DNA of 44,355 nt from Sphingobacteriia bacterium (GCA_011390785.1 JAABRR010000030.1:1-44355); one strand, 5' to 3'. Counted from the first letter of the stretch, positions 35,486-43,862 are shown. Made by a program: numbers and translations. Notes: generated by a model from the letters alone, not told the origin.

Positions 35486-35517
35486 CAAAGATACGAAAAA
35501 AATAGGGAACATGCAAA
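35486..35517 (-). promoter_or_regulatory. Consensus Bacteroidota promoter upstream of the YtxH gene
   Basis: On the minus strand, TTTG (35517-35514), a 20-base spacer, then TATCTTTG (35493-35486). Both boxes and the spacer fit the TTTG-N19/20-TAnnTTTG consensus of the primary sigma factor in Bacteroides. The start point would be about 75 bp before the YtxH ATG. Confidence 0.7.
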
Positions 35518-35788
35518 TAGCAGACTTTCTATTTATAATGATATCCTGTATTTTAAACGGCTTGCGGGTAACATTGTTTAAATATTAGGATATTTAATCT
35601 GATTGTCATATTCAAATTTTACGGTTGGTTTTTTGGCAAAAATAAAAAGTCTATCTGGATGAAAAACTCATTACAACGAATTTATGCATGTTGTTTTTGT
35701 CAAATAGAGTTATATGTGTATTTTTACTAACTTGTATGTATCGCGTTGGAAAATTACCACTACAGGCTACTCAATTAAACCACCCTTC

Positions 35789-36280
35789 ATGAAATATATT
35801 GATATCAATTTTCAAATAACGGAAATTACCGATGTTTCTGAGCTTTCTGCCGACGAACAAAAGCTGGTTGCTACTGCCAACACTATGACCGAAAAGGCCT
35901 ATGCTCCCTACTCTCAATTTTCTGTTGGTGCCGCCATTCTGCTTGATAACGGTGAAATCATTGTAGGTAGTAACCAGGAAAATGCAGCCTATCCCAGTGG
36001 TTTGTGTGCCGAACGGGTAGCCGCTTTTGCTGCTGCTTCACAATATCCGGGAGCAATAATGAAGGTTATTGCTATCAGTGCAAAATCAAAACATGCTAAA
36101 AATGATCAGCCGGTTTCGCCCTGTGGTGCCTGCCGGCAGGTGTTGCTGGAATATGAGTTTAAGCAGAAAAAACCATTGAAAATACTACTGAGCTCGGTAT
36201 CCGGAAAAATTTATAGCATTAACAAGGTAAAGGATATTCTGCCCCTTTCTTTTACGGCAGAAGACCTGGGGATATTTTAG
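35789..36280 (+). CDS. cdd: Cytidine deaminase
   Basis: Deaminates cytidine/deoxycytidine to uridine/deoxyuridine in pyrimidine salvage. The zinc site is intact: Cys73-Ala-Glu75 in GLCAERVA and PCGACRQ with Cys112 and Cys115. The N-terminal TMTEKAYAPYSQFSVGAAIL block is the family signature. The 163-residue length from the ATG at 35789 (MKYIDINFQ) is that of a single-domain tetrameric enzyme with a slightly long N-terminus; the 25 residues of a longer reading from 35714 are not needed. Confidence 0.95.
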   Translation: MKYIDINFQITEITDVSELSADEQKLVATANTMTEKAYAPYSQFSVGAAILLDNGEIIVGSNQENAAYPSGLCAERVAAFAAASQYPGAIMKVIAISAKSKHAKNDQPVSPCGACRQVLLEYEFKQKKPLKILLSSVSGKIYSINKVKDILPLSFTAEDLGIF

Positions 36281-36356
36281 CCGCTAAAAAATTCTGTTAG
36301 GTTTACTAAATTTTTAATTTGTCATGTTGATTTAATCATTACTAAATAATTGGATA

Positions 36357-37235
36357 ATGAAAAGATACTTCTTTACAATTTTGGTTGTTTCAGCTTTAGT
36401 GCTTGCATCATCCCCTGTAATGTCGCAGCATCTGGCAGCATATCGTCTGTTCGACAAAAATGGCGTGGAAACCGATTTCGGGAAAATGGTAACAGAAACA
36501 TCGCAAACGCAGGTTGTTCTCTTTGGCGAGTTGCATAACAACCCGATAAGCCATTGGCTGCAACTGGAGCTCACCATGGCTCTGCATACCGAAAAACAAT
36601 CTGATCTCGTGCTGGGGATGGAAATGTTTGAAGCCGACGATCAGCTTAAGATCGATGAATATTTTTCCGGGTTGATAGCCCAACGGAATTTTAAACAGGA
36701 GGCCCGGCTGTGGAGTAATTACAGTACCGATTACGAACCCCTGCTGGAGTTTGCCCGCAAAAATAGCCTGCGATTGATTGCCACCAATGTTCCCCGCAGG
36801 TACGCATCTCTGGTAAACCGACTTGGTTTTGAAGGACTGGATAGCTTAAGCACAGAAGCCCGCAGGTTTGTAGCTCCGCTCCCCGTGCCCTATAACCCCG
36901 AACTGCCAGGTTACAAGGCCATGCTCGAAATGACCGGTATGCCTGCACACACCAACGAGAATTTCCCCAAAGCACAAGCCATTAAAGATGCCACCATGGC
37001 ATATTTTATTGTGAAGCACCTCGGAGAAACCAGCACTTTTATCCATTACCATGGCGCATTTCATACCGATAATTATGATGGAATTGTATGGTACCTTCAG
37101 CAGTATTTTCCCGATATCAGGTTTGTAACCATCAGCACCGTTGAACAGTCGCAAACCGAAATGCTGGATGAAGAAAATCTGGGTGTGGCAGATTTTATTA
37201 TCGTAGTGCCAGCAACCATGACCAAGACCTACTGA
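36357..37235 (+). CDS. ChaN-like (Tiki-superfamily) secreted protein
   Basis: A 292-residue secreted protein. Residues 1-23 (MKRYFFTILVVSALVLASSP, VMS) form a Sec signal without lipobox Cys. The ChaN/Tiki motifs are VVLFGELHNNPISHWLQLEL, GMEMFEADDQ, the middle block ending NVPRRYASLV, and HYHGAFHTDN. ChaN binds haem in the envelope of some bacteria, while other Tiki proteins are metalloproteases (the GELH/E and HYHGAFH residues would be the metal site); either is possible. It stands 76 bp after cdd on the same strand, but is unlikely to share its job. Confidence 0.88.
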   Translation: MKRYFFTILVVSALVLASSPVMSQHLAAYRLFDKNGVETDFGKMVTETSQTQVVLFGELHNNPISHWLQLELTMALHTEKQSDLVLGMEMFEADDQLKIDEYFSGLIAQRNFKQEARLWSNYSTDYEPLLEFARKNSLRLIATNVPRRYASLVNRLGFEGLDSLSTEARRFVAPLPVPYNPELPGYKAMLEMTGMPAHTNENFPKAQAIKDATMAYFIVKHLGETSTFIHYHGAFHTDNYDGIVWYLQQYFPDIRFVTISTVEQSQTEMLDEENLGVADFIIVVPATMTKTY

Positions 37236-37350
37236 TTTTTGCCGGGAATAAATTTACAATCTCCTTTTCAGGGATTTTTGTCTCATTTTTTAACTTGAGC
37301 TTTCATCATCTGTCTCACATGTTTAAAAATTACATCCCGACGCACTTTCT

Positions 37351-38469
37351 TCAGGGCCAATTTTTTACCCAACTATTAAAATACTCCGGTAATGTAAAAG
37401 GCTTTGCGGCATGCATTCTATTAACAACCAACCCCTGGAGTTGCATGGCCTGCTCAATGCATTGGGGTAGCCGCTGAAGTTCGTTCTGCGAAAGGGCACT
37501 GATATAGCCCCGGCTTTCGAGGTGCCGTGCCAGATACTCTTGTTCGGTTTGCCCCGGAGTGGGAATAAAAACGGCCCGCTTACCAAAAACAGACAAATCC
37601 ATAATGGTAGAATACCCCGACCGACTGATTACCAAACGACTATTACGGATTAGCCAGGCAATGGTTTCCGTATCGGCATGATCAAAAAACCAATGGTTTC
37701 CCTTTTGATGAGGTGCATAACTTTCACCCGGTAACCCTCTCAGCCATACACAGGTTTTATGCTCAAGTTGTTCAATAAGGAGGTTTTCGAGAAGGGTGCG
37801 TTGTGGCTCAGGGCCGGAAAGCAAAATCAGCAGAAAGTTATCGGGCAGCAGTTCAAAGGGTACTTTCAGATCTTTTTTCAATACCCTTTCGAATCGGCTC
37901 AGGGGCCCTATATATTGAATGTTTGTCAGTTTTACTCTGTGAGATAATGAGCCAGCCAGCCCGGGCTCTTCTTCAAAATCAGGCACCAGGCACAGGTCAA
38001 ATTTCTTTAGGAGCCACCGATTGACGCTGTTAACAATTCCGGCCATCCAACGCCATCCTGTTGGAAGTTGTATTTCCAGCTGGTGGCCCATAAAAACAGA
38101 AAATACCCCTTTTGTCCGCACCCCATAGCGATTGTCGGAAATGATGACATCGGGTTTCAGCGTTTGGGAATACTTTTTTGTCAACCTTTTTTCTCTCCAC
38201 AAATTCATAATGAGTGCCGGCAACTGACGGGCTATAGCTAAAACCATGCTGCTCCCTCCTGAATACCGGACTGTAACCCCGGGAAATCCGACATAATCAA
38301 CCTTACCGCCAAACTCTTGTTTCAGCATAATCAAAGGTTTGCCCGATGCACCTATTGTAACCCTGTATCCTGCATCCAGAAAAGAGTATACCATGGGTAT
38401 GATGCGACTTGCGTGGCCTAGTCCCCAGTTGAGTGGACATATGAGGATGTGGAGAGGCATAATTAACAT
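37351..38469 (-). CDS. GT28/MurG-like glycosyltransferase
   Basis: A 372-residue glycosyltransferase of the GT-B fold. The N-terminal domain opens with HILICPLNWGLGHASRIIPM (nucleotide-sugar transferase-type glycine motif), and the C-terminal domain has the GT28 donor site: RNSRLVISRSGYSTIMDLSV, then GKRAVFIPTPGQTEQEYLAR (Gln/Glu pair). Related proteins make glycolipids or polysaccharides, but acceptor and donor are unknown. The start may be Met4 (38460, MPLHILIC). It converges with the ChaN-like gene and has no partner genes. Confidence 0.88.
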   Translation of the reverse strand: MLIMPLHILICPLNWGLGHASRIIPMVYSFLDAGYRVTIGASGKPLIMLKQEFGGKVDYVGFPGVTVRYSGGSSMVLAIARQLPALIMNLWREKRLTKKYSQTLKPDVIISDNRYGVRTKGVFSVFMGHQLEIQLPTGWRWMAGIVNSVNRWLLKKFDLCLVPDFEEEPGLAGSLSHRVKLTNIQYIGPLSRFERVLKKDLKVPFELLPDNFLLILLSGPEPQRTLLENLLIEQLEHKTCVWLRGLPGESYAPHQKGNHWFFDHADTETIAWLIRNSRLVISRSGYSTIMDLSVFGKRAVFIPTPGQTEQEYLARHLESRGYISALSQNELQRLPQCIEQAMQLQGLVVNRMHAAKPFTLPEYFNSWVKNWP

Positions 38470-38554
38470 TGTGTTGATAGATGAATTCTTTAATGTAACA
38501 GCAAAGTTAGTTGTTGTTTGCTAAATCATTGAAAAGGAACCGCAGAGACAGGGG

Positions 38555-38640
38555 GAGCCGGAATTTACCTCACGCAAAGATCGCGAAGTGTGGCGCGAAG
38601 ATCGGGAAGAACTTGGGGAGTTGGGGAGTTGGGGACGGGG
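38555..38640. repeat. Guanine-rich phrase repeat, copy 1
   Basis: Reads GAGCCGGAATTTAC, CACGCAAAGATCGCGAAG, GGCGCGAAGATCGGGAAG and then several GGGGAGTTGGGGA units. Copy 2 at 40401-40494 matches over most of its length. Such phrases are common between Bacteroidota genes; no protein is encoded. Confidence 0.75.
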
Positions 38641-38711
38641 GGGTTTCTACACTGATATCCATCTCTCTGCCTGTTTTATCGCGTCAATAATAGACCTGAA
38701 TATCATTTTGC

Positions 38712-38816
38712 TCATTTACCTGATGTTTTACCCGATTGCCAGGGCCCTGTTACTGCCAGAACCTTGAACTTTTTGCATAAATGAATCAGTCTTTTTTCTG
38801 CTGTTCGAATAATCAT
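38712..38816 (-). pseudogene. N-terminal remnant of an AAA/DUF4143-type ATPase
   Basis: From the ATG at 38816 the frame reads MIIRTAEKRLIHLCKKF, then AVTGPWQSGKTSGK and a stop. The Walker A loop GPWQSGKT and the family start (IxRxAExxL, xxxFKxxAVTGPRQSGKTTL in intact members) are recognisable, but everything after the P-loop is gone. An open reading upstream to 38915 passes through the inverted repeat and is not expected to be coding. A short frame overlapping its stop (about 38640-38707) might be another fragment, too short to place. Confidence 0.8.
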
Positions 38817-38829
38817 TTCGTAAAAATAT

Positions 38830-38862
38830 GGAATTATGTGGACTCTAACTCCACATAATTCC
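38830..38862. repeat. Perfect 13-bp inverted repeat
   Basis: GGAATTATGTGGA and TCCACATAATTCC flank a seven-base loop (CTCTAAC), 13 bp upstream of the ATPase remnant on its minus strand. No T-run follows. Confidence 0.88.
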
Positions 38863-39132
38863 GGATTTATTTCGAATTTGTTTGAGAATGGTTGAGTGTT
38901 TGGCTCCGTGTCCAATAATTTGAAGAGATTTCATGTTTCACGCAAAGGGGCAAAGGAGGCGCAAAGGACACAGAGTATTATATGGACCGCGGAGACAGCG
39001 AGACGCGGGGTATAAATGAAGTTTGAAGCTGGAAGGTGGAAGCTCCAGGCTGTAAGGGCCGGAATGAGCATAATCGAAGGCTATGGCTTTCAATTCCAGT
39101 TAATTTTAATAACATCTGCTCTGAGATTTTAT

Positions 39133-39140
39133 TACTTTTG
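39133..39140 (+). promoter_or_regulatory. Candidate -7 box upstream of element copy B and the epimerase
   Basis: TACTTTTG fits TAnnTTTG. It ends 12 bp before element copy B, so a transcript from here would begin almost exactly with the element and run into the epimerase. The expected -33 TTTG is not clear. Confidence 0.4.
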
Positions 39141-39152
39141 CCGAAAAACTAA

Positions 39153-39325
39153 GATGAACCGAGCCGTGACAAAAATTTTGAAACATATACGGATGATTAT
39201 AAATCGCAGCATGGTAAAACATGCATTCAGAGTTTTGTTGGCGATTTATCCCGCTTTTCGCGGGAGCTCTCTCGTCATAAAAGACGAGACAAGCTATCTG
39301 ACCTATTTAATCAAATTATAAACAG
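39153..39325 (+). repeat. Dispersed hairpin element, copy B (leader of the epimerase gene)
   Basis: About 173 bp, GATGAACCGAGCCGTGAC to ATTATAAACAG. It has the stem GCATGGTAAAACATGC and the 61-nt core (39243-39303) with stems CCCGC/GCGGG and CTCGTC/GACGAG. It ends on the base before the epimerase ATG (39326), so it forms the 5' leader, if transcribed. Confidence 0.88.
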
Positions 39326-40303
39326 ATGGATAAAGTTTTAATAACAGGCGCAGCTGGTTTTATTGGATTTCATCTGACCAGGCGGTTATTGGGTGAGAAT
39401 TATCAGGTGATTGGAATTGATGAGCTTAACGACTACTATTCAGTTGATCTAAAAAAAGATCGGTTGGCTGAACTTGGTTGGAGAAAAGGGGAAAACAATG
39501 AAAATTTTCAATTCTACCAGTTTAGCACTTATGACAGAAGGGCCATTGAAGGTCTTTTTGAAGACAATAAATTTGATTTTGTAATCCATCTTGCAGCACA
39601 GGCAGGTGTAAGACACAGTATTGACAACCCTTACTCCTATACGCTAAGTAACATCGAAGGATTTCTGCCTATTCTGGAAGCATGCAGAAATCATCCACCA
39701 AAACATATGATCTTTGCCAGCTCCTCCAGCGTTTATGGAAACAGTAATAAAATCCCTTTTGATGAAACAGATGTTGTAGATAAACCAGTAAGTCTGTATG
39801 CTGCTACAAAGAAAGCTAATGAATTAATGGCCTATACGTATAGTCATTTGTATAATATACCAATTACAGGCTTACGATTTTTCACTGTTTATGGCCCGTG
39901 GGGCAGACCAGATATGGCCTATTTTAAGTTTGCAAAAGCAATTTTAGATGGTAAACCCATTGATGTTTACAACAATGGTAATCTTAGAAGAGATTTTACT
40001 TATATTGATGATGTGGTGGATGGGATTTGTGGGTTACTGAAAAAGCCTTCAGGTAAGGAGCCGCCGTATAATATTTTTAATATTGGGAATTCAATACCAG
40101 TCAACTTGTTGGAGTTTATAAATATTTTGGAAGATAAACTCGGGAAAAAGTCCATAAAATCTTTCAAACCTATGCAGGCAGGTGACGTTTATGAAACCTA
40201 TGCATCGGTTAAAAAGATAAGTGATTACATTAACTATCAACCCAGGGTTAATCTTGAGACAGGGCTTCAACGTTTTGCAAATTGGTTTAAAGATTATTAT
40301 TGA
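39326..40303 (+). CDS. NAD-dependent sugar-nucleotide epimerase (UDP-glucuronate 4-epimerase-like)
   Basis: A 325-residue extended SDR. The NAD loop is TGAAGFIGFH (7-16), the active-site Tyr158-x-x-x-Lys162 is in SLYAATKKANE, and Ser135 lies in ASSSSVYG. RFFTVYGPWGRPDMAYFKF and the C-terminal MQAGDVYETYASVKK match UDP-glucuronate 4-epimerases (GAE/CapI group), so C4 inversion of UDP-GlcA to UDP-GalA is the best guess. No other nucleotide-sugar or polysaccharide gene lies nearby; it stands between two copies of the dispersed element, suggesting it moved or that the rest of a cluster was lost. Confidence 0.9.
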   Translation: MDKVLITGAAGFIGFHLTRRLLGENYQVIGIDELNDYYSVDLKKDRLAELGWRKGENNENFQFYQFSTYDRRAIEGLFEDNKFDFVIHLAAQAGVRHSIDNPYSYTLSNIEGFLPILEACRNHPPKHMIFASSSSVYGNSNKIPFDETDVVDKPVSLYAATKKANELMAYTYSHLYNIPITGLRFFTVYGPWGRPDMAYFKFAKAILDGKPIDVYNNGNLRRDFTYIDDVVDGICGLLKKPSGKEPPYNIFNIGNSIPVNLLEFINILEDKLGKKSIKSFKPMQAGDVYETYASVKKISDYINYQPRVNLETGLQRFANWFKDYY

Positions 40304-40400
40304 AATGCTTCAAAAAAGTAATTCTGTTTTACACCCCTTAGTACTCATTTATTTGATAGGTTACGGATATTTAGATGGAAGCCGGTAGGTGGAAGGTTTG

Positions 40401-40494
40401 GAAGCCGGAATTTACTGCACGCAAAGATCGGGAAGGGTGGCGCGAAGATCGGGAAGGACTGGGGGGACGCGGGGACTGGGGACGCGGGGAGTTG
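40401..40494. repeat. Guanine-rich phrase repeat, copy 2
   Basis: Matches copy 1 (38555-38640): GAAGCCGGAATTTACTGCAC, GGCGCGAAGATCGGGAAG and GGGGAC units. The two copies lie on opposite sides of the epimerase island in the same orientation. Confidence 0.75.
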
Positions 40495-40501
40495 AGGGAG
40501 G

Positions 40502-40699
40502 TTAGGTCCATTTTTCGGGTTGGTTGGACATGGTGACGAGCATACCAATTATGCTATTACAGCTTGCATCTAATCGTGTATAAGTTTCCTGATCGATGTA
40601 ATTAAATACAAGGGCAAAATCCAGCCAGACCTGTGTTTCTGCTGCTTCAGATTCGGAATCGGTTTGTTTTGAAACAAAATGTTTAGGATATTTTCTTTT
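40502..40699 (-). pseudogene. C-terminal remnant of a four-helix-bundle (23S rRNA IVS-type) protein
   Basis: On the minus strand the frame reads KRKYPKHFVSKQTD, SESEAAETQVWLDFALVFNY, IDQETYTRLDASCNSIIGML, then SNQPEKWT and a stop. A-E-x-x-x-T-Q-V-W-L-x-F-A is the signature of the four-helix-bundle family (S23/IVS proteins), near its C-terminal half. The first half of the gene is missing: the frame is blocked by a stop at the boundary with element copy C. This small open region has no start codon of its own. Confidence 0.8.
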
Positions 40700-40703
40700 T
40701 CAT

Positions 40704-40875
40704 CTGTTCATTATTTGATTCAATAGGTCAGATAGCTTGTCTCGTCTTTTATGACGAGAGAGCTCCCGCGAAAAGCGGGATAAATCGCCAACGATATACT
40801 GGCTGGGTGTTTTACCGTACTACGAATTATAATCATCCGCGTGTGTGTTAAAGTTTTTGTCATGGCTCGGTTCTG
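40704..40875 (-). repeat. Dispersed hairpin element, copy C (inverted)
   Basis: The same element as copies A and B, on the minus strand, with an identical 61-nt core at 40726-40786. The first arm differs (GTACGGTAAAACACC replaces the GCATG stem). Its 3' end (minus strand) abuts the four-helix-bundle remnant with AACAG followed by an ATG in a non-coding frame. Confidence 0.88.
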
Positions 40876-41145
40876 AAGGCTTCAGCCAAATTCGCACATA
40901 CTGACCGACTTGACCTTCTGATCTGATCCCCTTCTCCCCCTTTCCAGTTCTCTATATTCAGACTATGGCCTAAATTATTAACCGGACGCTTCCATTTCCT
41001 TCTAACAGCCTGTCCCGATTTTTTTTCGGGAATGGGAAGTCCTTCGGGAAAGGAAAGTGTTCGTAAATCCTTTGGGTGGTTGGATGGAGAAAAGTTTTAT
41101 TCGGTTTGTGGACCCATAAAAGCAGAATTCTTCATTCTTCATTCA

Positions 41146-42360
41146 TCATTCATCATTCTGCCCTGCCCAACGAAAAAATGGAACAACACTAATGGTTTTA
41201 TCTTTGATGGTAAAGGTATCAGACTGGTTGTGGGTTACAATTATCGACTCATGATGATTGAAGAACTCCATCGCCTGCATTGCACCGGCGATTTCTCTGT
41301 CCATATTGTTTTGATCAAGCTGATAGCATGCCTGAAAAATTCCTTTGACTTTACCGTTTGAGAAAATAATAAAATCGCATTCCTTTCCTTCATTAAAGTA
41401 AAAGATATCAGCTGATGATCTGCGCAATTGCATATAGACCATATTTTCAAGAAGTCTGCCCAAATCTCCTGAAAACGATACTGAATTGGTGGTAATAAAT
41501 CCATTGTCGTTGCAATATACTTTTTTGGGATTCACCAATTGTACTTTCTGTGAATAACTAAATTTGGGCACATAGAAAAACATATAAGCATCAGCGAAAA
41601 AAGACAGATACTCCATAATGCTCGAAGATGATGCTATACCAAACATTTTTTTTAAGCTGTTTCCCGACACTGATTTCCCCACATTGGATACCAGCCAGAC
41701 ACCCAGTTGCTTTAGCAGCAAAGTGTTTTTGATGTTGTATCTCAATACAATGTCCCTTGAAATGATGTCATTAAAGCATTGCATAAGGATTTCCTGTTGT
41801 TTGGTCTTCACGAATTCAGGGAAGCCGCCCCCAAGCATATACTCCATAGAAGAGTTTGCATTGGCATCAGTATGGTTATATGTCAGAAACTCAGCATAAG
41901 AAAATGGAAATAACTCCCTGGATATATGCCGCCCTGTTAGTTTGGAACCCAGTTCTCTGCTCAACATGAATGAATTGGAACCTGAAATAAAAACCCTGTC
42001 ATGTTCATCCAGCCGAAATCGTACAAAACTTTCCCATTTGTCAACGAGTTGTACCTCGTCCAGAAAATATATATTGATTTTCTTTTGTTGAGCTATATCA
42101 TAGAGCCGGTTAAAATCACTAAGGTCAAACCCGGCTAAACGGGGGTCTTCAAAGTTCAGATAGATACTTAAACCATCAACCGACCGGTTTATTTGCTGTA
42201 AAAGAGTGCTCTTGCCACATCTTCTTATGCCGGTTACTATAAATGCATGTGTGCGTAATTGTTCGTATCCTGAAATTCTTCTCTCCAAACCCATATCCAT
42301 TGATTTGAGTCTTTCCAGCTGAGAATCTATAACCTGTTCAATAACTACTTTTGAAAGCAT
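41146..42360 (-). CDS. AAA ATPase with C-terminal DUF4143 domain
   Basis: A 404-residue AAA_14/DUF4143-family protein. The P-loop is VTGIRRCGKSTLLQQ (about 42-56), Walker B is INIYFLDEVQLVDKWE, and sensor 1 is VFISGSNSFML. The DUF4143 part (about 200-400) contains YFNEGKECDFIIFSNGKVKG, a nuclease-like E-x-D-F-x-x motif and a following EVK-like region (here IFQACYQL, so the K is not obvious). The P-loop type with IRRCGKS differs from the second gene (GPRQSGKS), so these are not recent duplicates. Genes of this family are often mobile and their function is unproven; regulatory or toxin-antidote roles have been suggested. Confidence 0.9.
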   Translation of the reverse strand: MLSKVVIEQVIDSQLERLKSMDMGLERRISGYEQLRTHAFIVTGIRRCGKSTLLQQINRSVDGLSIYLNFEDPRLAGFDLSDFNRLYDIAQQKKINIYFLDEVQLVDKWESFVRFRLDEHDRVFISGSNSFMLSRELGSKLTGRHISRELFPFSYAEFLTYNHTDANANSSMEYMLGGGFPEFVKTKQQEILMQCFNDIISRDIVLRYNIKNTLLLKQLGVWLVSNVGKSVSGNSLKKMFGIASSSSIMEYLSFFADAYMFFYVPKFSYSQKVQLVNPKKVYCNDNGFITTNSVSFSGDLGRLLENMVYMQLRRSSADIFYFNEGKECDFIIFSNGKVKGIFQACYQLDQNNMDREIAGAMQAMEFFNHHESIIVTHNQSDTFTIKDKTISVVPFFRWAGQNDE

Positions 42361-42431
42361 TGCATAAAGTATTTGTTGGCAAAGATAACTAATGTTCGTT
42401 TACAACGAAAGCTTTTTTATTGATTGCCATG

Positions 42432-42452
42432 TCTCGCTTATTTACAGCGAGA
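42432..42452. repeat. Short inverted repeat between two ATPase genes
   Basis: TCTCGCT and AGCGAGA flank a seven-base spacer in the 142-bp gap between the ATPase genes. It could form a hairpin at the 3' end of the 42503-43657 gene or in the leader of the next; there is no T-run. Confidence 0.6.
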
Positions 42453-42502
42453 TCCTTTGTTCTGGTTTTCTGGATTACTAATTATTCAGTTTTTTCAAAT
42501 CT

Positions 42503-43657
42503 CTAATCATTACACCAGTTTTTCCACGACAAAAGCTGCCCGTGCTTTGTTGAAAGGTCTTTTTCACCACCGTAGATAACCCCTCCATCCGGAAATTTAC
42601 CAGTAGCTTTCTCCCAGAAACGCAAACCCTTAAAATGATCGCTATGGTATGTGTTACCCGATTTTATTTCCCATACGTACACCCGACCATTCTGCTCAAC
42701 TATCAGGTCAGTTTCATTTCCGGTATTATCCCTCCAGAAATATAAAGCAGGTTCTTTCGCCTGATTATATTGCATTTTTAAATACTCTGAAATGATGAGA
42801 TTTTCAAATAAGGCTCCTCTTTGATAATGACTGAAGATTTGCTCCTTTTGGCTTATGCCCAGTAATGAACAGGCAAGACCAACATCGTGAAAGTATAATT
42901 TAGGCGTTTTTACCAGCCGTTTATTGAAATTTTGATGAAAAGGTTTCAACAAATAAACAATATAACTGCTCTCCAGAACAGATATCCATGACTGCGCTGT
43001 AGGCTGACTTATGCCACATTCGGTACCCAGTGACGAAAGATTCAGTAATTGCCCGATACGCCCGGCACAAAGCTTTACAAACTTTATAAATTTTGATGTG
43101 TCTGAAATATTCACCAATTGGCGCACATCTCTTTCAACATACGTTTGAATATAAAATGGATAAAATTCAGCCGGCTTAAGGTTTTTATCATGTAGCCTGG
43201 GATAGAATCCATTGAAGATAGCCTCATCTGGCTCATCAGGGTTAATCCTGGCGTTGGTAAGCTCTTTCAATGAGAACGGAAGCAATTTCAACACAGCAGT
43301 CCGACCAGCAAGCGATTGACTTATGCGTTCCATTAATAAAAAATTATGCGATCCTGACAAAATGTACATACCAGTTTTGCCTACAGCATCAACATGGGTT
43401 TGCAGCCAGGAAAACAGATCAGGAAAACGTTGAGCTTCATCAATAATTACCTTAGCGGGGTATTGTTTCAGAAAAAGACGGGGATCTTCCTGGGCAAGCA
43501 GGAGTACATCTGGGTCTTCGAGTGAAAGATAAGTGTAATCACTGAAGGTATTCTTAAGTAAGGTAGATTTGCCCGATTGCCTGGGGCCAGTAACGGTAAC
43601 CACAGGATACTTATCCAAAAAATAGTGTATCCTGCTGGTTAGTTTCCGATCAATCAT
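42503..43657 (-). CDS. AAA ATPase with DUF4143 domain, second in the row
   Basis: A 384-residue AAA_14/DUF4143 protein. P-loop VTVTGPRQSGKSTLLKNTFS (about 19-38), Walker B PAKVIIDEAQRFPDLFSWLQ, sensor 1 YILSGSHNFLLMERISQSLA. The DUF4143 part has YFHDVGLACSLLGI, RGALFENLIISEYL and, at the end, NETDLIVEQNGRVYVWEIKS (E-T-D ... E-I-K: a PD-(D/E)xK-like signature). In related proteins this signature is kept but enzymatic activity has not been shown. The start at MIDRKLTSRI is typical. It is followed by another member after 205 bp. Confidence 0.92.
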   Translation of the reverse strand: MIDRKLTSRIHYFLDKYPVVTVTGPRQSGKSTLLKNTFSDYTYLSLEDPDVLLLAQEDPRLFLKQYPAKVIIDEAQRFPDLFSWLQTHVDAVGKTGMYILSGSHNFLLMERISQSLAGRTAVLKLLPFSLKELTNARINPDEPDEAIFNGFYPRLHDKNLKPAEFYPFYIQTYVERDVRQLVNISDTSKFIKFVKLCAGRIGQLLNLSSLGTECGISQPTAQSWISVLESSYIVYLLKPFHQNFNKRLVKTPKLYFHDVGLACSLLGISQKEQIFSHYQRGALFENLIISEYLKMQYNQAKEPALYFWRDNTGNETDLIVEQNGRVYVWEIKSGNTYHSDHFKGLRFWEKATGKFPDGGVIYGGEKDLSTKHGQLLSWKNWCND

Positions 43658-43782
43658 TCTTTACAAATTTAAAGTTCAACTTTTAATTTGTAAAGATAAC
43701 AGAATTGCAGGAATTAAGAATTAAAAATTACGAATTACGAATGTGCATGTGGCCATTGGCTGTTAGCGGGTTAGCAATAAAC

Positions 43783-43815
43783 AGTGGCGGGGTCACTGAG
43801 AGTGGCCCCGTCACT
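43783..43815. repeat. 33-bp inverted repeat upstream of the second ATPase
   Basis: AGTGGCGGGGTCACT and AGTGGCCCCGTCACT flank a three-base loop as near-perfect inverted arms. It lies in the gap between the second and third ATPase genes, 48 bp before the end of the latter; no T-run adjoins. Confidence 0.8.
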
Positions 43816-43862
43816 TCCGGACATCACCGATAAAATCAAACTCTAAACACGAATACTAAACG

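Larger units (their letters stand above)
38470..39325. other. Repeat-rich intergenic region with a gene remnant
   Basis: Holds a guanine-rich repeat phrase (38555-38640, similar to 40401-40494), an ATPase-gene remnant (38712-38816), a perfect inverted repeat (38830-38862), another A/G-rich phrase (38936-39050) and element copy B (39153-39325). No intact gene seen; the short open frames here do not resemble proteins. Confidence 0.75.
40304..41145. other. Repeat-rich intergenic region with a four-helix-bundle gene remnant
   Basis: Holds the guanine-rich phrase (40401-40494), a four-helix-bundle gene end (40502-40699), element copy C (40704-40875), a hairpin TCCCGA-T-run-TCGGGA (41016-41034) and a short tandem TTCATTCTTCATTCATCAT tract (about 41129-41157). 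The plus-strand reading frame from 41032 is in repeats and overlaps the ATPase 3' end, so is not a gene. Confidence 0.75.

Noticed and set aside
39016-39321. A 101-residue plus-strand frame ahead of the epimerase
   Set aside because: It runs through low-complexity repeat phrases and element copy B and has no match to a known protein style.
37351-40303. A capsule or O-antigen gene cluster (glycosyltransferase and epimerase)
   Set aside because: Only these two genes, on opposite strands and separated by repeats and remnants; no polymerase, flippase or other transferases.
41032-41361. A 109-residue plus-strand frame
   Set aside because: It begins in repeats and then runs antisense to the DUF4143 ATPase; no start signal or family.
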